Positions 34,898 through 46,840 of a stretch of 64,000 bases of DNA are shown here, piece by piece. Position 1 is the stretch's first letter. The number at the start of each line of letters is the position of its first letter. The notes beneath the pieces were generated by a model, which ran no database searches, was not told the origin of the DNA, and worked only from the letters and a program-made list of their open reading frames with translations. Both the position numbers and the translations under genes were made by a program. The DNA comes from Hymenochaete sp. R1 (lineage: Eukaryota; Basidiomycota; Agaricomycetes; Hymenochaetales; Hymenochaetaceae), in contig JAFREE010000039.1 of the NCBI GenBank assembly GCA_019400425.1, positions 113,415 through 177,414 of the forward strand, in the 5' to 3' direction.

Positions 34898-36623
34898 CAA
34901 GTAGAATGAACTCAAGTTGTTTTGTGAGATGTGTGGATGAGTGGGTGCAAGTCGAGGTGTAGAACGATGACGACAAGTGGTTAGAAGTAAAGAGACGACG
35001 ACGCTCAGAACGCTCCGCTCGCTGTACGGTCATCTCAATTTCCCACGGCTACACGGGTTCAGCAAAGGCCAGTGGCTTTCATTTGTGGTTTACTATTACA
35101 AGAGTCTATTCTATTATGTCTATGATGTTGAAATCCGTCCCTCTCTTGCCTTGGCAATGAATCTGATATCTTGACACAATTTTGGATTGGTCGTCAACAC
35201 AAGGGGCGTACCACGCCTACGCCGTACTTTCTGAGCGAGCACATAGTTCATGGTCGCTTTGGGACACTCGACTAAATGGGAAGGAGGGTAGGGCTTTAGT
35301 GCTTGTTGCATTAATGGTTGAAACACAGATGCGCACTTTGTTAAAGGAACCAACAGACGAGCAGCTATGTGGATCGTGAGCCATAGTAAGAATCCTCTCA
35401 GCCCTCAGTCCTTGATAGCCACACGTGAGCTGGCTGCTGAAAGAGACTGCAAACAACTAACACGGACACCGCCTTCGATAAAAACGAATAAAACAAGGGC
35501 CTCCCGAGACAGTCATAGTTACTGTACTGTCTGGACTTTCGTCGACCACAACATCCTCGTAATTGAGGCACCCTACATCCCTCAAGCGTTCGTCCGAGAT
35601 TAGCTATCGAACGTTCAAACCCGAGAAGAGGTTTGGAATACCCAACTTTATGCGGTCGTAATTGTCGACTAGGGCAAGTGATACATGAATGAGCATTGAT
35701 AATATTAGATGCTCAACAGTTACATGGACTGGTGCCTTTCGTTTGGAGTAGCGGTCTGAGTGACCTATCTCGATCTCGCAGTAAAGGCCAATCACTCTGC
35801 GGTGATTTATAATAGCTACTCGCGAAGAAATTTGACGCTGGTGCTGGCAACCAAGCGACCTCTGCTCGAGATGTAAACCAAAGGCTATGGCAATCTAGTC
35901 CAACGCGTTATTTTGACAAGGACAGATGAAGACGTCGCTCATTGTAACATGATCGAGCAGCTGCACATATGGAATCAGCTTTATGCTTGTGGTCTCGAAA
36001 ACTAATGCAGAGGAATACTCGCTTCATCAATTTTCCGACTTTTCCATGCTATCTCCATCACCTGGCCAGGCATCGACCTTAAAAAAATGCCAGGGAGAAA
36101 CCAAAGCACTGTCTACCTTCAGTGCATAGACGTAAAATTAGGACGGCCCCAGTTCTGCATATCTCAATACAAGCTCGGGGCCGCATGCTGCGAGATCTGC
36201 CACGAATCAGTCGCGATCGATCCTGGAATAGAGGGAGAGCCGCAGAAGAAAAATAGCGGACGAACAGAGGCGCACGGTTTGGGAAGGAAGACGATGGTGG
36301 GCGGTGCAGCTCTCGAGCGGGTGCTCTCCATATCTCACAGGATTTAAGGCGCTGCGCGAGCGCCACCTCGTCGAAGCAACGTTACGTCGCAACGGCGATA
36401 ATAGATGAACGTCGGCCACAGTTACATCGGTCTATCGAAACCATCTGCCAGAGCGTGCAGCTCTCGGAAATCCGGCCCTTCGTCGGCGTAAGAAATCAGG
36501 ATAATCCGCTTTTTTTTGTGGCGATAAGTGTACGGCCATCGTGATGATATCGGGAGGAAAACTCACTTCGGACAGTATGGTGGGCTCCAAGTGAAAACGT
36601 TACGTTACAGTTACAATCAGTCG
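34898..36623. other. Gene-poor stretch upstream of FUN30
   Basis: FUN30 promoter and about 1.5 kb with only scattered, overlapping frames on both strands (for example 36079-36366). I see no conserved protein, RNA gene or repeat. Confidence 0.5.
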
Positions 36624-37749
36624 TTAGCAAGTAACAACAAAACTTGCACCACATTGACGCGACCCTGTCATTGCAATAGTTGACCCATTTGTGAGCAAAG
36701 AAGGGGGGAGGGGGGGTTGAGATAGTATTGTAGGTTGAGGGAGACGATGATGGAAGGAAGGAAACGATATAGCGGTAAAAATCGGACTGTCGAATACTGA
36801 AAATGCCAAGTTTGGATGCGTAGCAAAAGGAAGCTCGTGATATGCATTGTGCTTCTTCGGGGAGCTGCCAAGACATACGCTCACTGAGAAGGCCTTGCTC
36901 CTTCTCCGCGGACGTTGAAGCCAATGAACCTAATTTTTTCTCATCAGCAGTTGACTTCCCTCTGGCCTGGGCGATTGGTTCTAAGTTCTAGTTTGCATAC
37001 AACTACGCCTAACAAACCGGTATACCTTTGTGGATGAAGGCGTTAGACTGAGAAGAAAACCAACGTGTTGCGGCGTCTTCAGGCAAAGCCAGCAGTTCTA
37101 AGGGTCCGCGTCCAAGAAACATAGAATAGGAAGCGCAACGGGAAACTGCTCGCCATGATCAAGGGCCGGGACCGTGAACAACGGCTAACAATACACCAAA
37201 AATCCGGATGAATCTGAGTTGGTTCTCTTTACGCCGGGAGAACGGAACTATTAGCTCACAAACACTTCGTCACAGCTTAGACAAAGGGTCCCAGGAGCCC
37301 GCTGACATTCTCAATGCATGTCAGAAGGAGTCTTATACAATTGTAGGATAAGCATACCGTAAAGAAAATTTGAGCGCACTTCCTATAAGGAATGCAGTTT
37401 GTTCATCGAAACATCCTTGAAAAGAAGATTATGGTGATTTAGAGCACGTAAATGGGAAGAAAGATAAAGACTCACATGAGATATTGTACGCACACCTCTT
37501 TCAATCCTCAACTCCAAAGATCTACCAATTACACCTAAACATTATCGAAGATATTGATAATATCTATACTACCTATCACAAAAGGACCCATTACCTCGAT
37601 TTCCGGTCTACTTGCAGCTCAATACTTTCCAATGCACGGGAATGTCGCAACGCCCATTCACATGCAAGGGTAATCGATACATAGTCCAATTCGGGAATCT
37701 TCTGGTCAAGCGCCGAACAGATGCTTGTATCAGTGGCGCAAGAAGAGAG
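36624..37749 (-). CDS. Possible six-exon gene of unknown function (5' end missing)
   Basis: Six segments chain in phase with GT-AG borders: 37749-37595, 37521-37476, 37382-37358, 37145-37026, 36929-36879 and 36796-36624, together 189 codons plus a TAA stop. Readable parts are QKIPELDYVSITLACEWALR, SRALESIELQVDRKSR, SLELRIERGVRTISH, FLGRGPLELLALPEDAATRW, FSSQSNAFIHKG and SLASTSAEKEQGLLSE. No family is recognised; the first part loosely recalls an RNase H core, but that is weak. No start codon is found: an upstream exon would have to lie toward the MITE at 37859. One intron would be 212 nt, long for this genome. It could be a real lineage-specific gene, a decaying gene or a chance chain. Confidence 0.33.
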
Positions 37750-37858
37750 CTGGAAACTTACAAATCAAGAGCATAATGTTGGAGAGAAGGGAGATTGGCA
37801 AGGGCATGAGAATCTTGTTTCCTTCAGCAGAAAGTCTGACTGATGGTGTCTGATACTA

Positions 37859-38145
37859 CAGGTGGGTACAGTTAAGTTTCGCTCACCCCATTTTTGGAAA
37901 GCGCGTCGATCACCTGTGACGCGGGGATTTTCTGGGTGGGCAAACCATCGAGGTGCGAAAAAACAACAAATTTCCATTAGACTTGCAAAGAATTTATACA
38001 TTAATGGTGATGTCTTATGATATGAGAATGCATAAAGACTAGTTTGAAGTGAGAAAAAGTAAGTTGAATAAGAAAATCCCCACGTCGCAGGTGATCGACG
38101 CGCTTTCCAAAAATGGGGTGAGCGAAACTTAACTGTACCCACCTG
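37859..38145. mobile_element. MITE with 75-bp terminal inverted repeats
   Basis: The left arm (37859-37933) and right arm (38071-38145) are inverted copies that match at 73 of 75 positions. Both begin CAGGTGGGTACAGTTAAGTT. The element is 287 bp with a 137-bp non-coding centre and is flanked on each side by TA (37857-37858 and 38146-38147), consistent with a TA target duplication as made by Tc1/mariner/pogo-type transposases. It encodes no protein; the 125-codon frame across it is an artefact. The close arm match points to recent insertion or conversion between arms. Only one copy is in this window. It lies about 110 bp upstream of the first exon of the possible gene at 36624-37749. Confidence 0.88.
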
Positions 38146-38767
38146 TATTAAAAATTATACTGAATTCCTCGGACAAAACATCTGATTCATCGCGCAGAAG
38201 GGGGGCAGCCCCAACATGCCAGACAGCCAGGCAACATGCTAATTGGTGAAAGGCTGAATTGGTGGACGTTGCGGCGTCCAGCTTCCTATCCGCAAATTTC
38301 GGCTAAGGTGTCCAGGCGGAACCACCGAGGACCATTCAGCGGCCCGCCTCAGTTCCCATGATTCTAAAAACTAGATCATGGACTGCAGCCGCAAGACAGG
38401 CCTAAGAAGTGTATTCAGTCATGACAAATAAGGGGATCGCAAATAATGACAGAACGAACCCAGAAATAGAAGCATTCCACGTCTAAAAGGCATTTTGTTC
38501 GGTTTCTTGGAGTGAATTTGTATCTACTACTTAAAAAAGGATCAGCTTGCAACCCAAATTGGAAACCATCTGCAAGTTCATTGAAATTGTCAATGGCAAT
38601 AAAACATTCCCTTTCGCCCCTCTTTCGTCTAGTCGTAGGTAGTGCATGGAAGATTCGCAAGGGCTCGCAATAAGGCGGTTACGTTGAACAGAAACGAGAA
38701 AAGCATATTACGTGAATATATTTAAATGCAATGGAACAAAGCAAACAAGTTATGCAGATAGAGATCT
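38146..38767. other. Spacer between the MITE and the carrier-like gene
   Basis: 3' region of the minus-strand carrier-like gene. An 81-codon frame (38415-38660, -) has no recognisable feature. Confidence 0.5.
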
Positions 38768-40045
38768 TCATGCAACCACACCTGTAGCCATGAGGGGGAG
38801 GAAAACCAACCACCAGGCTCGGAAAAGAGTTGTGTATCCTTCTTCGTTCACAATTCGCTTCGCGCAATCGACAAAGCCAGCGTATGGATCATCTTCGTTA
38901 CGGAGGCTTCAAAATATATTGTTAAATAAAGCAACGAACAGACAAAGGGAAACACTGACCCGATAACATCTTCATCCGCGGCGGCGTATACAGCATTGTC
39001 AGCATCGGGTTCCTCTTCCTGGGAAACGGCAGAGAAGCCAGAAGTGTTATGATTCCGTTGTATTGAGAGCCGAGTAGACATGACTTCCAGCGGGCAAATT
39101 ATAACGGTGCTAACGACCGCAAGACCGAAATAAATACTTAAACGTGTGAGCGTCAAGTGACTGACGCCACTGGAGTCGTCACTTTCAGATGCCGGGAAAA
39201 TAAGCAGTCGAAGTGGATCCATAAGCAAAATGACATATACTGAACGCAGGACTTCGGATGCCAGAAGACCAGGCGTAAGGTAAAGAAGCCAGGGCTGCCT
39301 CCGTTCTGCAGGGGTGAGAAGAAGTCGGAGAGAATATGGTGCATTGAGCCATGGGAGCTTATATGGAGTAGTGACCGTTCTAGTGGCCAAAGTTCGCAAT
39401 GATGAGAAAGGTGCGCCTTTAGATTATCTGGCCATAGGTAAAAACTGACCTGTTTGTGATTACGGTCACGGGAAGGGCAATGACCATCATGAATAGACTA
39501 TAGAACAATCTATTCCAGACTCCTTCGACAGGTGCGGAGTATCTTTTGTGACCGCCGCCATGGGCAACAGGAGTTCCAGGCAAGATGGCGATGAAGAGCA
39601 TGATGACAAGAGAACTGATGATGGTCGGCACTGTACCGGAAAACATCGGTCATTTTACAGCGACGCACGACACGCCAATCGGTATAGACTCACTGATGCC
39701 TTTGTAAAGGCCCGCCCATCCCTATCAGACCAATCAATTAAGTCGATATAGGTGTCCAACCAACAGCAAACGAACCTCAAGTCTCTTGACTCGCATAAAC
39801 ATCTCGAAATACGACTTTACGACAGGGCCTGTATGGGGTTGAACTCCACCCTCTCCATCTAGTTGAAGCCCCTACAGAGTACGATACGTGAGATCCAACA
39901 TCGAGAATTGTGCTGCGCATAGAAGGAAATTTACCTTCGGGGTGTAGTTCGCGCGGAACCTGATGAGAGTGCCTGCGAGAGGCACGGCAAGGACAAAACT
40001 GAGAGCAAGCGAGACAAAAAGAGCTAACAAGAAGAAAAACGACAT
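38768..40045 (-). CDS. Mitochondrial-carrier-like membrane protein
   Basis: Multi-exon membrane protein. Segments in order: MSFFFLLALFVSLALSFVLA, LAGTLIRFRANYTPK, HTGPVVKSYFEMFMRVKRLE, WAGLYKGI, MPTIISSLVIMLFIAILPGT, VWNRLFYSLFMMVIALPVTV, VLRSVYVILLMDPLRLLIFP, IYFGLAVVSTVIICPLEVMS, TRLSIQR and finally NEDDPYAGFVDCAKRIVNEE and GYTTLFRAWW. PLEVMSTRLSIQR and the EEG-YTTLFRAWW end follow the mitochondrial carrier repeat pattern (P-x-D/E-x-x-[KR]-x-[KR] and E-G-x-x-x-L-[FY]-[RK]); other repeats are degenerate. The stop TGA is at 38768-38770. The start is uncertain: the frame stays open upstream through LPLTKLRRRRPWTKLRARGV without any ATG before an in-frame TAA, so a further 5' exon is likely and 40045 is only the first available ATG. 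Substrate unknown. Confidence 0.72.
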
Positions 40046-41839
40046 GTTGTACACCCCTCGAGCACGGAGCTTTGTCCAAGGACGTCGTCGTCGTAGTTTA
40101 GTTAAGGGGAGAGTGACGCGCAGTAGTGATGATGATGGTGATGCAGTTGCTGCGGGCGTGCTGATTTTCCCACGCTTTTATATTTCATTTGCACCAGTCG
40201 GAAGTTTGAGAGACGCCTTAACTTGTCTTTTCTTTTTGCACTCACTCTCTGCATACTTTCATGATATAAAGCACCGACGGAATACTTCCTGTACGTTGGA
40301 AAGTGCGAGTAAACCTCGGGGACTGTTCCTGATAGCTTCGTACTCAGAAGTCAATCGTGGGTGAACAGGCTTTATACTTCGACCCTCGTAACTCCATCGT
40401 TTCGACGAAATATCGGATTAAAAGAAACGATCCAAGCCCTTTCTCTCATTTTCTACAGGCAAAGGCCAGCTCTATAGCATTCGCGCAGATGGCTGGTGTC
40501 TTTGGTGTTCAATATCAGAGTTGCTCAAGCTTCGCTTCACGTCACTTCCTTCTGTGGCCGATTTCACACCATAAGAGTCGCGTGTTTCCCAACGGGGGCA
40601 ATCTCATATTATTCAATGCGTCACAAAGTGCTAAAAATGGTATCGTTTACTGGAATTGCAGTATGTATAAGGTGTATATTAGGGTGATGTGGCAGGACCA
40701 CCATTCATGCTAACAGACAAATCCCTGCGACTATCAATAGCCAGCACACCTTTGTTTCACATGGTCTCACCGAGCTCCTGTTGCTGGATACGAATGGGAT
40801 TGCAGCCCAAAAAGGTGGTCCTCAAAAGGTAGGGAAATGGATGTATGGCAGGTGACGGCACATTACTGGAAGAGGCAGCGCGGCCGCTGCTTATGGGCCC
40901 CCGAAGAAGCCCTTTGAAAAGATTGGAAACCAACGGTTCGGCTAAGTTTTTCTAGAAGACTATACAGCAATACACCGCCTCGTCGCATCTAGGTTCCGTA
41001 GTTCCTGTAGTTCCTCGACGACGTCGGGGCTTGGTCGTGGAAGGTAAACTCGTCTTCATCCGAGGAGCTTTGATGTTGATCCTGTTGCTTTCTGTCCCTG
41101 ATACAGTTTTATTCCGGTCCGCGACTCTGGTTATCCCTGAACCCCTGGGTGACCAATCGCACCAACGGGTTCAGACGTCGTAAGAAAAGGTATAGGCTCT
41201 GCTCTGCAAGCCTCTATCTCGCCGTTATGCCACGTATTGGACGTTTAGACACCATTTATAGCCCGCCCATGTTCCTTGCAGTCTGATAGGGCGTGCAACT
41301 CGATCTACGATAAGTACAGATGTTGTTGATCTTTGCCACCCACAATCTATTTGAATCAACTAACTCGGCTACCACAGACCATTGATGAAACTAGCCGTCT
41401 CAATCTTTGGTCTGAGATCTAATGGAACACGATTACAAGTCTGCTTCGTCGTTAATTCTGGACCAAGTCCGCGATTAGTGGCATATCACTAGTGACTGTC
41501 TTCGGCCCATGTCGTCTATACTCGATTCCCTTTTCGAAGTACGAATTTGTAAATCGAAATACTACTTGTTGGCGTAGGAATCGAACCAGCAGAGCATGGG
41601 AAGAACGCGTCAAAACTCTTGGCGTCCGAAGGAAGCTCGAATCGGGAGACTCCTCTGCAAACTTTACATCTTATCAATTCAATTCCGGTCGTCATATTGT
41701 TCACACTCTCCCCAAGGGCTGGATCCTTTAAATACTCGTGATAGGTCCTACCTCCTCTCGTCTATCCCCTCCCTCCCTTTCACACCAACTTCCCTTGCTC
41801 GTTTTTAAGAAAGCTTTCTCCCGGACTACCGTAACAACT
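40046..41839. other. Divergent spacer between the carrier-like gene and the Zn2Cys6 gene
   Basis: About 1.8 kb. It should hold the true 5' end of the carrier-like gene (frame open to about 40165) and the promoter and CT-rich leader of the Zn2Cys6 gene. The 118-codon frame at 40357-40713 shows no conserved features. Confidence 0.5.
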
Positions 41840-43397
41840 ATGTCGACATCAAAATCTGATCGGGCAGCGAAACCTCCTGCTTCCAATCCTGCTCCTCCTG
41901 GAGACCATAGGAAAAGGAGGAGGAACCGTACTACGCAATCATGTCTCAATTGCCATGCATCGAAAAGAATGGTTAGTTCCAAGTTCTTTCCTTCTCTTGT
42001 CTTTAGACTAATAGGCGTTTGTCAGTGCGATCGGAAGCGCCCCGCGTGCCAAAGATGTACTACTCTTGGTTTGGTGCGCAAATTCCCTTTTACATGCATT
42101 CGAATTCTCACCTAAAAGCAGACCGGACTTTGTGTATATGAAGTTGACGATCCCAATCAAAGGTATGCAACAATCTCCCCTCCTCCTCTTTCTTAAGAAC
42201 TTCGTTTCTAACTCTAACTTCGCAATCCTAGGAGCCTTTCTTCCGACGAGAAAGGTTTTCTTCGAAATCGAGTCGCAGAACTTGAAGGTGTTATAAGAGA
42301 GGTAAGCGAGATCCACTTCCTAGATTATCGAAACTACATTAAAACGTAATTCGATAGATGAAGAATAAGCCACACCCACGCTGGACCCAAAGAGGCTCAT
42401 CGAGCGACGCAGTGAACTCCCAATTCGAATCCAGTGAAGATGACTTAATATCAGCAATGGATATGACGCCTGTGGCCACAAATAACTGCCCCCCTCTTAC
42501 TGCCGATACTTGCACCCCGCATGCCTTATCTATCGACCCAAGTCTATCATGTGTTCAGCTTTCCCCCATTGTTCAAACTTCCGGATCCTCGAAGACCAGT
42601 GAGGGTCCCTTGACTCCGCAAGATCCACATATGAATACTGCATATATCATGCCTTCTCCTCCGTCCTCATCGTCATCCAACAGCCCCTCTCGATCTCACA
42701 AGCCGCTCCCTAACGCCATGGCAGACCGGAACGGTGTTCCTTCTGAACTCAATGTCGAGAACTTTATGGGGACTTCTCCGCTCGAACCAACGGGTTTCGA
42801 ATCGGGTATCTACGGTCATATGCTTGACCAGATCATGCGCGCAGACCAAACCAAGGCGAACGCCAGTTGTACCTTCGAAAGTGCACCACATGCTCGAGCA
42901 GGTCGACCTTGTTCTTGTATCGATCACACCGTGGTGTACAACAATCTCCTCGAATTGTCTGTACGGCTTCGCAAAACAGCCGAATGCCTTGGGAATGTCC
43001 CTCAGCATCGTGCGCAGGGATTTGACCCGGAGTGTTATTTATACGCCAAGATCTGCGAGCTCGATCGATTGACGTCGTGAGTCTAACTAAGACATATGTT
43101 TTCACTATCGCTTTAGGTCTGACATTATTCATCGGTGATCCATTTGTATGTTATAGTAACACACTAGGAGATGCCATTTCGCCCTCCGAGCGTCAAGCCT
43201 TGTGTGAAACCTACTTCCCACCAATGTCAAACGGTGTCGCTTCAGCTGCCTTTTCAGCGCAGCAGATCACTGGGCCGGCGGCTTGGGACACCGCTGTTGT
43301 CCAAACCCCCGCCATCGTAGCCGCTTCAGAAGATGACTTCATGTCATGGGATGGCGTTGCGCGAGAGTCGTGGGTTCAGTTCACGAACTGTCAGTAA
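41840..43397 (+). CDS. Zn(II)2Cys6 fungal transcription factor
   Basis: Fungal-specific DNA-binding regulator. Start ATG 41840. Exon 1 (41840-41971) carries a basic stretch (KRRRNRTTQ) and the first half of the cluster, CLNCHASKRM; exon 2 (42026-42073) continues CDRKRPACQRCTTLGL and exon 3 TGLCVYEVDDPNQ. This gives the six-cysteine pattern C-x2-C-x6-C-x6-C-x2-C-x8-C. A linker and short coiled coil follow (RNRVAELEGVIREMKNK), as needed for dimer binding to CGG half-sites. The rest, about 320 residues, is Ser/Pro-rich with a conserved-looking part near RAGRPCSCIDHTVVYNNLLE and LSVRLRKTAECL. The last intron (gtgagt at about 43080, acceptor before TAACACACTAGG) extends the protein to a TAA at 43395-43397. 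Total near 415 residues. No typical fungal_trans middle domain is visible; target genes are unknown. Confidence 0.88.
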
Positions 43398-45818
43398 TGT
43401 ATGGCAGGTTGATATCCATGTCACCTTTTTCTCCTGCCGTTCACTTCCTTACAAGCTTGAATCGTTTTTACGTGTGCTTTTTGACCTGTTCCGCCCCCTC
43501 TTATCTTTTTATGTGTATTAGATACCACGCACAGCGCACCTCCCCGCCATTTCTCCATCCCCTCCGATTAACTTTCTTGTGTCATAAACTTTTTGCTGTA
43601 ATGTGTACGCGTGGTTGATCATTGGATTCCACATCTTTCTATTTCCAGAACCAACAAACGCGGGATTGGACATCTCTTCGACTATACGAATATAATTTAT
43701 AGACACCGCGGAATAGCACATGCTCACGAGCACCTTACACATAGCAAACACGCTTCATCTCGCGATGCATTGCACATAGAACCTCTGGTTACTTATATTC
43801 ATTCTTGAGTCTAATCAGTTGAGACTTATCAGCTAAGAGATCATATCTCTGCAATGGAGTTATTATGATTAATTTAATACTTTGAATATGAAGATTTTCA
43901 AACTTTAACCTCTTCGGACTCAGTTCATTTCTGCATCAAACTAAGCGAAACCGTACACGAGAATACGAAGGCCGTGTTTAAACTATACTAGAGCGCCGGT
44001 GGGTAACGTGGATTACGTGCACAGTGACCTTCGTCAGGCTCGCAAGTCCTAAACTGCCAAGAGTCACCAGAATCATGGGAGACGCGTTTAGAACCTCGAA
44101 AAGACCTCAGTCCTGAGAAAACGCTCGTCGAATAAGATGATAGGAAGCCGTAAGGAGAGACGTGCTCTCTGTTCCAGGAGTATAATGTAGCACTGAACAG
44201 ACGAAGAGAGTTGCAGCTTCTGCCAAGTATGATGGAAGAAAGAGGGTCGGACATAGAAGCAGGAGTACATTGGAACCGAGTACCAATACACTGCCTACAT
44301 GTCGGCGGCGTTGGGTGACAAGTCGTCGGTCGACACAAAACGATGGGGTAGCCAGGTAGCATAGGTCACGCACAATTCTTTTGGCATTGAATAACCGGCT
44401 TCGCCAATACCATCACTGGATTTGTTGCCGGCAGTATGTTTTATTCTACTGCGCGAACCCGACCAGTGGCGTTCGTCCAACTCCGGCGCAGTGAATACGC
44501 CGCAATGTCACTAAGGCCAAATGTCTCGCCATTGTTCATTAACCTATAATGGATGTCGAGTGTGGTCAGCATCTCAACCGTATACAAGGCAAGTAGTGCT
44601 CAGTACCTTTATGTCGGAGTGCAGATATCACAGGATCACCGCCGAGGTAGATAAAAATGGTTAGCGCCAAGAAGCTAGAGGCAGCCAGTCGTATGTATCG
44701 TACTGCGTCCGCGCGTGCTCGAGGCTCAAAACACCGATCACAGAGTATTGCAGAAGAACGGAAGAGGAGCCCGCGGGAGTAGGGAACTCGGAAAGGAAGT
44801 CAATCGAGCTATGAACCAAAAAAATACGGACTCGCTTTTCGCCTAGACCTTCGAGAAGGGAGTGGGGTACTGGGGGATTGAGACTCGGCGGAATGGCTTT
44901 CTCCTTCGCGTTCTCAAACATTGATCACCCTGCAGTTAGTGAGTGAAGGCATTCCTTATGGAACCTTTACAAAGTATACAAAGATCGGAACAGCAAGGAA
45001 TGGTAGCGCTTTCGAGGTGCTATTCTTCAATGCTTCTGTTGTTCAGTCTTGCTGTACTCCGTTCAGCGCCGGTGACAATGTTCGGATGGCTGGACCGGTC
45101 ATTAACTACGCTTTCAATTGCCACTGACGATATCGTATCGATTGTATTTCTCGTGATACCGGTGCCCGTGGAAGCGAGCATCTCAGAGATAGCATCTCAG
45201 AGATAGATAGTCTTGCTATCGAGGTCCTTCTCCGCACGTTTTGAAATCGGTAGCTGACGAACAAGTGGGTTATGGTTAGACCTCCCGTCGTCTCCCAATA
45301 CTTTAACGGAACGATATTACCTGTGCGAAAGAGCCAAGCCATCAATCCTGAAAGAAGAAGGGATGGCGCAGATGCGATGTCAATAGCAATTCAGCTCTGT
45401 CCCGTTACTTGATCTGAAATATCCAAAGTTGGTGCATGGGAAATCCAATACCTGAATGATGATCCTTCGCTGCTTGGCAAGTATTGCTTCTATGACAGTC
45501 TACTTGAGTGATAATGATTTGCGTGATTTTATCAAAATTGCGTGCTGGAATGATTCGTTGGCTCGCTGGGGGGTTGAAATCAAGATCGAGGCGAATAGCA
45601 AAGACTCTGAAAGAGCGCACCGGGATGAGATTTCAGATGAACCGAAAAAATAAAAGAACTGCGCAAATCTACGCCGATCCATTACTAAGCATACGAGACG
45701 CCCGACGAGAAGGCGTTGGCGACGCAAAGGCGCTCGCTCGTCGTTTCTGCACCTTGAACTCTGACTACCACCATCACACCCGAATCAGTGAGCAGCGTAA
45801 AATAGGCTTGGAGAGAAA
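43398..45818. other. Gene-poor stretch with an unassigned minus-strand frame
   Basis: No gene firmly supported. On the minus strand, an ATG frame at 44921-44661 (86 codons, begins MFENAKEKAIPPSLNPPVPH) is followed in another frame by a hydrophobic segment (AVRYIRLAASSFLALTIFIY), but no acceptable intron joins them. This could be a decayed membrane-protein gene. The frame at 45508-45945 (+) overlaps the U2AF35 start and is probably its leader region. 43400-43980 is the 3' region of the Zn2Cys6 gene and shows nothing. Confidence 0.45.
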
Positions 45819-46840
45819 ATGGCATCTCATTTGGTCCGTGTTTCTATGCTTATTATGCTATCTCATGGTCTCTAACGCCTTATTTAGGCCAACATTTTCG
45901 GTACGGAACAGGACAGAGTCAACTGTTCGTTCTATTACAAAGTAAGCCGCCTTCCTCTTTTTCTTCTTCTTTCTTTTACTCGATTCAACTTATGCACTAA
46001 CACTATACTTGTTCATTTGCGCTCTAGATTGGCGCATGCCGTCATGGTGACCGCTGTTCAAGGAAACATATTCGTCCCCCATTTTCGCAAACAATTCTCC
46101 TCCCAAATGTCTATCACAATCCGGCACATGATCCGGTTTGCAAAATGAACGACAAAGAACTCCAAGAGCAATTCGATGCTGTTTACGAAGATCTGTACTG
46201 TGAACTCACAAAATTCGGTCATCTACTAGAGTTGCATGTGCGTACTCCGTCTTCGATTCCCATTTCGCTCCATGTGCGCTCGTCGCACACTTCTTTCTTT
46301 ACCTGGCTTATGTTTCTGACTTTACTGGTTTTGGTCTAGGTATGTGACAACGTCGGGGATCATCTCATTGGAAATGTGTACGCACGGTATGAATGGGAGG
46401 CCGAAGCGCAAACTGCGGTCGACAACCTAAACGACCGCTGGTACGCTGGTAAGCATTCTTCTAGTGTCTAAGAAAAAAGAGATCGGCCCTAAGTCTGGCA
46501 TTTCATTTTCGTCTTTGATCATCGATGTTGATCAGGTCGGCCCCTATATGCTGAGCTTTCTCCGGTCACGGACTTCCGCGAAGCTTGCTGTAGACAAAAT
46601 GAGAATGGTGAATGCAACCGAGGCGGGTTCTGCAACTTCATGCACCTCCGTAACGCGACGCCTGTGCTCATCTCGTCCTTAAAGCACAGTCAGCGTTTGG
46701 AAAGGCGTTCGAATCCTCAAAAGTCTGCTGGCGGTGCGGGTGGTTGGGAACCTGGGAAGAGAGAGCGCGATCGTGGGAGGAGTGCAAGCCCTGGACGGAA
46801 AGGTCGGGATGTCGGAGAAGATAGGTGGACGCGGAAATGA
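45819..46840 (+). CDS. U2AF1: Splicing factor U2AF small subunit (U2AF35)
   Basis: Recognises the AG at the 3' splice site together with U2AF65. The first exon has 15 nt (MASHL, 45819-45833); the second gives FGTEQDRVNCSFYYK. The first CCCH zinc finger is [20 protein letters not shown]. The UHM/RRM-like domain reads NDKELQEQFDAVYEDLYCEL, TKFGHLLELHV, CDNVGDHLIGNVYARYEWEA and WYAGRPLYAELSPVTDFREA, then the second CCCH finger CCRQNENGECNRGGFCNFMH. The Trp and acidic residues that bind U2AF65 are in place. After LRNATPVL the tail is short, with only a few Arg/Ser pairs (RDRGRSASPGRKGRD), so the RS domain is much reduced compared with animals. The gene faces ALG14 tail to tail. Confidence 0.95.

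Noticed and set aside
37765..38142. 125-codon frame across the MITE
   Set aside because: It reads through both inverted-repeat arms; the arms encode unrelated peptides and the centre is AT-rich, so it is not a transposase.
41565..41605. tRNA-like sequence ggaatcgaacc on the minus strand
   Set aside because: T-stem bases do not pair and no D or anticodon arm lies at the right distance.
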